A stretch of 64,000 nucleotides of DNA from Streptococcus suis (GTDB lineage: Bacteria > Bacillota > Bacilli > Lactobacillales > Streptococcaceae): assembly GCF_019794555.1 (NCBI RefSeq), contig NZ_JAIMEP010000007.1, positions 42,611-106,610 of the forward strand, given 5' to 3'. The notes below the pieces were generated by a model. It made no database searches, was not told the DNA's origin, and saw only the letters and a list, made by a program, of their open reading frames with translations. Shown piece after piece: positions 57,884 through 64,000 of this stretch; position 1 is the stretch's first letter, and each line of letters starts with the position of its first letter. Position numbers and translations under genes: made by a program.

Positions 57884-59455
57884 ATGAAAAAGAAATGGCT
57901 TGCAGGTTTGCTTTCAACGGTTGCAGTGATAACCTTGGCAGCTTGCGCAAGCGGTGGTTCATCAACGACTACATCAAGTTCTAGCTCATCAGCTGATACA
58001 GAAACATTTACATATGCTATTAATGGAGATCCAAGTTCAACCAACCCAATTAATACAAGCGATCGTTGGGGATTGACCTTGACAAACTTTATCTATTCTC
58101 CACTTATTCGTGTAGAGGCTGATGGTACTTATGTCAACGAATTGGCAGATTCTTATGAAGTAGCTGAAGATGGTCTTAGTATCACAGTGAAACTTCGTCA
58201 AGATGTAAAATGGTCTGATGGTGAAGAATTTACAGCTGATGATGTTGTTTTTACTTATGAACAAAAGATTAAAGAAGAAAATGGTGGATCAGATGGTTTA
58301 TATATCAATGGTCAACCTGTAACAGTCGAGAAGGTGGATGATTACACTGTGAAGTTTGTTCTTCCAGCTGTTTCAGCGCCAGCTTTGGACAATATTGTGA
58401 CGGAAACCTACATCATCCCTCAACATGTGTTCAAGGATGAAGCCGACTTTTCTGCTAGTCAGTTGACAGCAACCCCCGTAGGTACAGGTCCATACAAGTT
58501 TGTGGAGTACAAACATGGTGAATACATCAAATTAGCGGCGAATGAGTATTACTACAAAGGGAAAGCTGAAATTGATAACCTCGTTCTTCGTATCATTGAA
58601 AGTGCAGATACTACAAAAGTAGCACTCCAAACTGGTGAAGTAGATGCGGCCTTTGTGCTTCCATCAGATATTAAAGATTTGAGCACAGATACTATTACAA
58701 CTTATGCTTATAGTGAAAACCGTGTTGGCTATCTTGGTCTCAATACCTCAACTGAAGAATTGAAAGATGTGAGAGTTCGTCAAGCCTTACTTTATGCGTT
58801 GAATAAAGAAGAGTTTAACCAAGCGGCCTATCTTGATAAGAAATACTATGAAACGCCATATTCATTCTTACATGTTGCCAATCCATATGTGACAGAAGAT
58901 GTTGAGAAATATGAACAAAATATTGAGAAGGCAAAACAACTCTTAGCAGAAGCAGGTGTCAGCAATCTGACTGTGAATCTTGGTTACTCATCATCTGATG
59001 CGGCCCAAACCTTGCAAGCTACTTTGATTCAACAACAATTAGCAGCAATTGGTGTTACTGTTGAATTGGCAGGTGGAGACTCTACAGCATTCTTTACAGA
59101 GTTGAAAAAAGAAGGTTCTACAGCATATGACCTCTTCTTGGGTGGCTACATCATGGGAAATGACCCTGATCAGTATGCTCGTTTGTTTAAAACTGGTGGT
59201 GCTTCAAACTACTTTAAATTGGCATCAAGCGAGGTTGACAGTCTCTTTGAACAAGGTGCTGTTGAATTGGATCAAACAAAACGTGAGCGAATTTATGATA
59301 ATTTGCAAGCAACATTGGCTAATCAAGCCGCCATCTACCCTATCGTAGATAACAAAAAAGTTTTGGCAGTTAACAATCGTGTAAAAAATGTTGAAGAAGC
59401 TGGATTAATTCCAATTTATACATTTGAAGATCCGTCTAAATTAACAATTGAATAA
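57884..59455 (+). CDS. Peptide ABC transporter substrate-binding lipoprotein (OppA/DppA type)
   Basis: 523-residue family 5 extracellular solute-binding lipoprotein. The signal peptide ends in LAAC with a Ser/Thr linker. Family signature: DSYEVAEDGLSITVKLRQDVKWSDGEEFTADDVVFTYE. The C-terminal part contains VRVRQALLYALNKEEF-type helix (DVRVRQALLYALNKEEF). It leads a five-gene oligopeptide or nickel/dipeptide ABC operon. The ATG at 57884 follows GGAGG; MEENV upstream is not part of the signal peptide. Confidence 0.92.
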   Translation: MKKKWLAGLLSTVAVITLAACASGGSSTTTSSSSSSADTETFTYAINGDPSSTNPINTSDRWGLTLTNFIYSPLIRVEADGTYVNELADSYEVAEDGLSITVKLRQDVKWSDGEEFTADDVVFTYEQKIKEENGGSDGLYINGQPVTVEKVDDYTVKFVLPAVSAPALDNIVTETYIIPQHVFKDEADFSASQLTATPVGTGPYKFVEYKHGEYIKLAANEYYYKGKAEIDNLVLRIIESADTTKVALQTGEVDAAFVLPSDIKDLSTDTITTYAYSENRVGYLGLNTSTEELKDVRVRQALLYALNKEEFNQAAYLDKKYYETPYSFLHVANPYVTEDVEKYEQNIEKAKQLLAEAGVSNLTVNLGYSSSDAAQTLQATLIQQQLAAIGVTVELAGGDSTAFFTELKKEGSTAYDLFLGGYIMGNDPDQYARLFKTGGASNYFKLASSEVDSLFEQGAVELDQTKRERIYDNLQATLANQAAIYPIVDNKKVLAVNNRVKNVEEAGLIPIYTFEDPSKLTIE

Positions 59456-59559
59456 GTATAATATGGGATGGGAGAGGGATTTTCCTTGTTCCCAAAGAGG
59501 AGAAGGAGTGGCAAATTGCCGAAAACTCCTCCCCTCTTTTTCTCGTTTTTGGAGGATGT

Positions 59560-60522
59560 ATGTTTCGTTATATTTTAAAAAGAATCTTACAGGCAATTCC
59601 CCTCTTGCTGTTGATTTCTTTCATTGTGTTTTCGTTGATTCAGTTAGCCCCTTTTGATGTCATTGATTCAATGACAACACCAAATATGAGTCAAGAACAA
59701 ATTGATTTGTTGAAGGTAAAATATGGTTTGGATCAGCCATTTTTAGTTCAATATTTTGTATGGTTGAAGGGTATTTTATCGGGAAATTTTGGGTTTTCCC
59801 TCATGACTCAACACTCGATTGGGGCAGATTTGGCCGAAAAAATTCCCAACACGATTTCCTTGGTTTTACCAGCATATTTGACGGCTCTTGTCTTAGCTAT
59901 TACACTTGGGCTTGTTTCTGCTTCCCAACGTGGCAAATGGGCTGATAAAGTCATTGATGCCTTTGCATCTGTGGGCATTGCGGTACCAACTTTCTGGTTT
60001 GCTATGATTTTAATCTATTTCTTTGGTTATAAGTGGCGGGTGTTTCCGTTTATCGGAATGTACACTTTGGGAAAGGAAGGAGATATTCTTGATTTTCTAT
60101 CTCATTTTGCCTTACCATATCTTACATTGACCATGGCATTTTTACCTGAGTTGATTCGGTTTATTCGAGCGTCAGCGATTGTAGAGGTTGAAAAAGATTA
60201 TGTAACCGTTCAAGAAGCTTTCAAAGCTAAACGGTTTGAAATTTTTGGGAAACATGTGGCCCGCAATGTTTTAATTCCTGTCGTGACTCAAGTTGGGATG
60301 GCCTTACCAATGTTGGTAACGGGTGCTATTATCACAGAGACTATTTTTGCTTGGCCTGGTGTAGGTCCTTATTTGACAGCGGCTACTAAGAGTTTGGACT
60401 ATCCAGTGATTATGGCTGTCATGCTTTTGTCTGCGACCTTAGTTATACTCGGGAATCTCTTATCAGATATTCTCTATGCTGTCGTCGATCCACGTATTTG
60501 GAAAGGAGGAGAGGGACAATGA
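59560..60522 (+). CDS. Peptide ABC transporter permease (DppB/OppB type)
   Basis: 320-residue inner-membrane permease with six predicted helices. It begins MFRYILKRILQAIPLLLLISFIVFSLIQLAPFD, the typical first helix with a long periplasmic loop, and has the EAA loop VEKDYVTVQEAFKAKRFEIFGKHVARNVLIPVV. A strong TTTTTGGAGG ribosome-binding site precedes it. The gap from the binding protein gene (104 bases) contains an imperfect hairpin of AGGAG/CTCCT repeats that may trim read-through. Confidence 0.92.
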   Translation: MFRYILKRILQAIPLLLLISFIVFSLIQLAPFDVIDSMTTPNMSQEQIDLLKVKYGLDQPFLVQYFVWLKGILSGNFGFSLMTQHSIGADLAEKIPNTISLVLPAYLTALVLAITLGLVSASQRGKWADKVIDAFASVGIAVPTFWFAMILIYFFGYKWRVFPFIGMYTLGKEGDILDFLSHFALPYLTLTMAFLPELIRFIRASAIVEVEKDYVTVQEAFKAKRFEIFGKHVARNVLIPVVTQVGMALPMLVTGAIITETIFAWPGVGPYLTAATKSLDYPVIMAVMLLSATLVILGNLLSDILYAVVDPRIWKGGEGQ

Positions 60523-61349
60523 TTCTAAAGCAATTCAAGGAGACTTTGAAGAGTTCGCCACTCTATCTTTTCTCTCTTCTTTTTATTCTTTTCTTGATTA
60601 TTTTATCTCTCATTGCACCGCTGATTCCTATTGATCCAAATGTAACGGATGTCAGTCAAATGAACCAAGGGCCTAGTGCTGAGCATTGGTTTGGAACCGA
60701 TCAAGTAGGGCGTGATTATTTTATTCGGGTTATTTATGGGGGACGGATTTCTCTTTTAGTTGGCTTGTTGGCAATGGCTGCATCAGTGACCATTGGAAGC
60801 TTGGTTGGCATCACAGCAGGCTATCTGGGAGGAAAATGGGATAATGCCATTATGCGGGTAGTAGATGTGCTGTCATCCATTCCTTGGCTTGTCTTAGTGA
60901 TTGTTCTCAGTGTCTTTTTAAAGCCTGGTTTATCCACAATCATTATTGTGATTGGAGGTTTTTCATGGATGAGTATTGCTAGGATGTTACGGGCTGAAAC
61001 CTTAAAAGCAAAGGTGGCAGATTATGTTGGCTACGCCTCCTTTATAGGTTTAAAGAAACCATTGATTATTTGGCGACACATCCTGCCAGCCATCTTACCG
61101 ACCTTGATTGTAACGGCATCAACCAGTATTTCGTCAGCCATTATGACAGAATCAGCACTTAGTTTCTTAGGAATGGGGATTCAACAGCCCTTAGCATCCT
61201 GGGGTAGTCTATTACAAAATGCCCAGTCTACCTTACAGAGTGCTCCGCATATGGCTATCTTACCGGGACTTTTTATCCTATTGACCATCTATTCATTTAA
61301 TAATATCGGTGATCTCATACGTGATTGCCTTGAAAGAGAGGTGTACTAA
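60519..61349 (+). CDS. Peptide ABC transporter permease (DppC/OppC type)
   Basis: 276-residue permease, partner of the preceding one. It has the OppC_N-type first helix (YLFSLLFILFLIILSLIAPLIPIDP), GTDQVGRDYFIRVIYGGRISL, and the EAA loop LKAKVADYVGYASFIGLKKPLIIWRHILPAI. The ATG at 60519 overlaps the stop of the upstream gene (ATGA), which indicates translational coupling; GGAGGAGAGGG is upstream. Confidence 0.93.
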   Translation: MILKQFKETLKSSPLYLFSLLFILFLIILSLIAPLIPIDPNVTDVSQMNQGPSAEHWFGTDQVGRDYFIRVIYGGRISLLVGLLAMAASVTIGSLVGITAGYLGGKWDNAIMRVVDVLSSIPWLVLVIVLSVFLKPGLSTIIIVIGGFSWMSIARMLRAETLKAKVADYVGYASFIGLKKPLIIWRHILPAILPTLIVTASTSISSAIMTESALSFLGMGIQQPLASWGSLLQNAQSTLQSAPHMAILPGLFILLTIYSFNNIGDLIRDCLEREVY

Positions 61350-62209
61350 TGTCAAAGCACTTGGTAGAAATCAGTAACCTCACCATTATCAATCAAAAAA
61401 GTAAAGAACAAACTATTCTCGTCAAAGGGATTGATCTCTCCATTCCCAAAGGAAAAATTGTTGGAATTGTTGGAGAATCTGGTTCGGGTAAGAGTTTGAC
61501 AATGAAATCCTTGATGGGGATTTTACCAAAAGGTTTGGAAGCAAGCTATGATCGATTTGAAATGGATGGAAAGCAAGTTCGTAATCCAAAGGTTTTGCCT
61601 TTGTCTATGATTTTTCAAGATCCAATGACCTCTTTGAATCCATTACGGACCGTTGGGTTTCATTTACGGGAAGTTCTTCGTCGCTTTCAGCCGAAATTGA
61701 CCAAGGAAGAGCGGGAAGTGGCCATTTTAGAGATGTTGGATAAGGTGGGAATTTCTAATCCAGAACTTCGTCTCAAACAATTTCCTTTTGAGTTTTCAGG
61801 TGGGATGCGTCAAAGGATCATGATTGCTATGGCCTTATTGACCAAGCCAGACATGTTAATTGCTGATGAACCAACAACGGCATTAGATGTGACAATTCAA
61901 GCTCAAATCTTGGCTTTGCTTAAAGAATTGCAAGAGCAATTAGGATTGACAGTTGTAATTGTGAGTCACGATTTTAGTGTAATTGCTGGTATTTGTGATC
62001 AGGTCTATGTGATGAGAAACGGCCTGGTGGTGGAACATGCACCTGTTGATACGATTTTTGCACAGTCTTTGCATCCCTATACGCAATCTTTATTGAAGGC
62101 GGCCCGCTTAGAAGCAAGTCAAGGTCCTGTACCTGCTGATCGCGATGACAGTCAGTTGGTTCAAATTGGTCCAGAACACTGGGTGAGAAAGGAGGAGAAA
62201 AATGGCTAA
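61349..62209 (+). CDS. Peptide ABC transporter ATP-binding protein (OppD/DppD type)
   Basis: 286-residue ABC ATPase. Walker A GESGSGKS, Q-loop FQDPMTSLNP, signature FSGGMRQR, Walker B MLIADEPTTALDV and the H-loop VSHD are all intact. The C-terminal oligopeptide extension is short and lacks the Cys cluster of Fe-S OppD proteins. The ATG overlaps the stop of the permease gene by one base. Confidence 0.94.
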   Translation: MSKHLVEISNLTIINQKSKEQTILVKGIDLSIPKGKIVGIVGESGSGKSLTMKSLMGILPKGLEASYDRFEMDGKQVRNPKVLPLSMIFQDPMTSLNPLRTVGFHLREVLRRFQPKLTKEEREVAILEMLDKVGISNPELRLKQFPFEFSGGMRQRIMIAMALLTKPDMLIADEPTTALDVTIQAQILALLKELQEQLGLTVVIVSHDFSVIAGICDQVYVMRNGLVVEHAPVDTIFAQSLHPYTQSLLKAARLEASQGPVPADRDDSQLVQIGPEHWVRKEEKNG

Positions 62210-63083
62210 AGAAGTATTGGTACAAGTTTCGGATGTGAGAAAGACCTATTCCAAGAAGAATTGGTTAGGTCAAGAACAACGCGTCGATGCTTTAAATGGT
62301 GTTGATTTGTCCATTTATAAAGGTGAGACACTCGGTCTGGTTGGTGAATCTGGCAGTGGTAAATCGACACTGTCTAAAATTGTTTTGGGACTGGAAAAAG
62401 CAAGTCAGGGACAGGTAGACTTTCCTGGTTTGACAGCTGAGGAACTAAACAATCAAGCGCTTCAGGTGATCTATCAGGATCCTTACTCCTCCCTCAATCC
62501 CTATCTATCAGCTTTAGAACTTGTCAAAGAACCGCTTTATTTGTTACCAAAGAAGGAGGCAGAAGAGAGGGCTTTAGCAATGTTGGAAAGGGTAGGTATA
62601 CAGGGAGATGCTGTACATAAACGCCCAAAATCCTTTAGTGGAGGCCAACGTCAGCGTATTGGAATCGCTCGGGCAGTTGTATCCAATCCGCAATTTATCG
62701 TGTGTGATGAACCGACTTCTGCTCTGGATGTTTCGATTCAGGCAACCATTTTGGATTTGCTTAACCAGCTTCAAGAGGATTTAGGATTAACCTATCTTTT
62801 CATTTCTCATGACCTAAATTTGGTGCGGCATTTTGCTGATAGGATTGCGGTCATGTACAAGGGTAGTTTGGTTGAAATTGGACCTGCGCAGGATATTTTT
62901 CAAGATCCCCAACATCCCTACACCCGCTATCTTTTGCAATCCAATTTAAGTTTAGATCCTCATCAGGCAAGAACTCAATTGCAGGAGTTGTCACAGACAG
63001 GTCTCCTAAAGGATTTCATTACGGAAGGCGAATGGAAAGAAATCAGCGGTGACCATTTCGTATTACAGGCTGCTGATAAATAA
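62202..63083 (+). CDS. Peptide ABC transporter ATP-binding protein (OppF/DppF type)
   Basis: 293-residue ABC ATPase, partner of the preceding one. It has Walker A GESGSGKST, Q-loop YQDPYSSLNP, signature FSGGQRQR, Walker B IVCDEPTSALDV and H-loop ISHD. The C-terminus ends in an oligopeptide-type extension (DIFQDPQHPYTRYLL). It overlaps the upstream ATPase gene by eight bases, with GGAGGAG in its coding end. It is the last ABC gene of the operon. Confidence 0.94.
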   Translation: MAKEVLVQVSDVRKTYSKKNWLGQEQRVDALNGVDLSIYKGETLGLVGESGSGKSTLSKIVLGLEKASQGQVDFPGLTAEELNNQALQVIYQDPYSSLNPYLSALELVKEPLYLLPKKEAEERALAMLERVGIQGDAVHKRPKSFSGGQRQRIGIARAVVSNPQFIVCDEPTSALDVSIQATILDLLNQLQEDLGLTYLFISHDLNLVRHFADRIAVMYKGSLVEIGPAQDIFQDPQHPYTRYLLQSNLSLDPHQARTQLQELSQTGLLKDFITEGEWKEISGDHFVLQAADK

Positions 63084-63167
63084 TTTTTATCAGTCTATAA
63101 ATCTTCTATATTAGACAAGGCGAGTGAGCCGTGCTACAATGAACGAAATAAATGAAAGTAGCTTTTT

Positions 63168-63857
63168 ATGGGAAAAGTGATTATTGGAATTTCAGGAAAT
63201 GAACAAGAATTTCCAACAAAATCTGGTCGAGTTTACGTGACTGTTGCGCGTGAATTGGCAGACGGTGTTCGTCAGGCTGGTGGTGTACCAATGGTTATTC
63301 CTATGGGAACTCCTGATTTAGCCAAAGATTACATTGACATGATTGATAAGTTGATCCTTTCAGGAGGTCAACATGTTGATCCAAGTCTATATGGGCAAAA
63401 ACGTTTAATTGACAGTGATGATTATCTATTGGAGCGTGACGAATTTGAGTTAGCTTTGATTGCTGAAGCCTTATGTCAGGGAAAACCGATTTTTGCAGTC
63501 TGCCGTGGGATGCAGTTACTGAATGTCGCACTTGGTGGTAGCTTGGAGCAAGAAGTTGCTAATCACTGGCAAACTGATTTGGTGGGCACCTCCCATCGTT
63601 TGCAAGTCAAACCACGAAGTCGCGTCGGTAAGTTGTTTGCTCAAGGAAGTCAAATTAATTCCTTTCATCATCAGCGGATCAAAGACTTGGCACCCGGATT
63701 AGTCGCGACTGGTCTAGATCCAAGAGATGGTACGATTGAGGCTTATGAAAGTAAAGGCAAACAGGCTCTGTTTGGTCTACAGTGGCATCCAGAATTTTTG
63801 TACAATAACTGTAAACAGCATAGAGAGCTATTTCACTATTTGGTAGATGTGTTTTAA
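63168..63857 (+). CDS. Class I glutamine amidotransferase-like hydrolase (peptidase C26, PuuD-like)
   Basis: 229-residue cytoplasmic hydrolase of the gamma-glutamyl-GABA hydrolase family (peptidase C26). The nucleophile Cys is in FAVCRGMQLLNV, the catalytic His-Pro-Glu in LQWHPEFLY, and SGGQHVDPSLYG in the N-terminal region. It would cleave gamma-glutamyl bonds. It follows the peptide ABC operon by 84 bases, so it may process imported gamma-glutamyl peptides; this is inference. No strong ribosome-binding site is visible before the ATG. Confidence 0.88.
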   Translation: MGKVIIGISGNEQEFPTKSGRVYVTVARELADGVRQAGGVPMVIPMGTPDLAKDYIDMIDKLILSGGQHVDPSLYGQKRLIDSDDYLLERDEFELALIAEALCQGKPIFAVCRGMQLLNVALGGSLEQEVANHWQTDLVGTSHRLQVKPRSRVGKLFAQGSQINSFHHQRIKDLAPGLVATGLDPRDGTIEAYESKGKQALFGLQWHPEFLYNNCKQHRELFHYLVDVF

Positions 63858-63880
63858 AGAGGGAAGTGGTTCCCTCTTTT
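63858..63880 (+). terminator. Terminator of the C26 hydrolase gene
   Basis: AGAGGGAA and TTCCCTCT arms with a GTGG loop, then TTTT. Confidence 0.85.
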
Positions 63881-63883
63881 ATT

Positions 63884-64000
63884 ATGTACGACGGGCATGT
63901 CGTACATCTGAGGTGAAAGTCCTCTGTGGACACCCGCTACCGGTGAACCCCAAAGCGACTCCCAAGCCTGACTATCGTGAGGTAGCGGGGAGAGGAAGGG
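63884..64000 (+). mobile_element. Probable 5' end of a group II intron, truncated by window edge
   Basis: Immediately after the terminator T-run a structured GC-richer sequence starts. ATGTACGAC and GTCGTACAT (63884-63892 / 63899-63907) form a perfect stem; CTGAGGTGAAAGTCCTC and the CCCGCTACCGG ... GGTAGCGGGG stem follow. These resemble the domain I start of bacterial group II introns, and insertion right behind an intrinsic terminator is the habit of class C introns. The reverse transcriptase gene would be beyond the window. The exact 5' splice point (GTACG at 63886 is near the GUGYG consensus) is uncertain. Confidence 0.6.

Overview
The window is a low-GC Gram-positive chromosome segment that I read as Streptococcus suis or a very close relative. 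The reasons are a histidine-triad surface protein beside an AdcA/Lmb-type zinc lipoprotein, a PerR-controlled P1B-4 ATPase, ManLMN with a ManO (DUF956) protein, streptococcal small families (DUF1912, DUF3165, DUF2975) and a BOX-like repeat. No rRNA, tRNA, CRISPR array or intact prophage was seen. Most of it is ordinary core genome with unusually legible control signals.

Layout. 1-3150: end of an amidase, then an amino-acid ABC binding lipoprotein and permease with no ATPase. 3185-4990: minus-strand DUF2975 / XRE regulator / DUF2975 / lipoprotein operon with a self-operator-like inverted repeat across its promoter. 5050-7670: iron/cobalt efflux ATPase pmtA and regulator perR, both with PerR boxes. 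7885-10470: truA, a vitamin B6 kinase, an ECF S component and a DUF436 protein. 10545-17790: a stress or redox accessory block with two Rrf2 regulators, a quinone-oxidoreductase-like enzyme, several alpha/beta hydrolases, an SDR stub and a TetR regulator. 17840-26120: tig, zinc scavenging (adcAII-htpS under two AdcR boxes), rpoE, and pyrG with a GGGC-type CTP attenuator. 26280-32296: HHH-domain paralogues, then a valine T-box followed by a VOC gene, a frameshifted kinase and valS.

32297-41329 is the accessory hotspot between valS and asnA. It holds a very AT-rich 1491-residue STAND NTPase with an N-terminal PD-(D/E)XK nuclease (Avs-like anti-phage candidate), a PLD-nuclease/helicase/DUF3427 gene broken by one in-frame TGA, a Nudix hydrolase, and an MmcQ/YjbR protein apparently fused to an EVE-like domain. 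This is the best candidate for an undescribed defence locus.

41413-64000: asnA, typA, small membrane proteins, a broken CPBP protease, serS with its T-box, manLMN-manO with a cre-like site inside the promoter, a HAD phosphatase, a purine permease, a BOX-like element, metE-metF with a MET box, an oligopeptide ABC operon, a class I glutamine-amidotransferase-like hydrolase, and, immediately after that gene's terminator, what looks like the 5' end of a group II intron running off the window.
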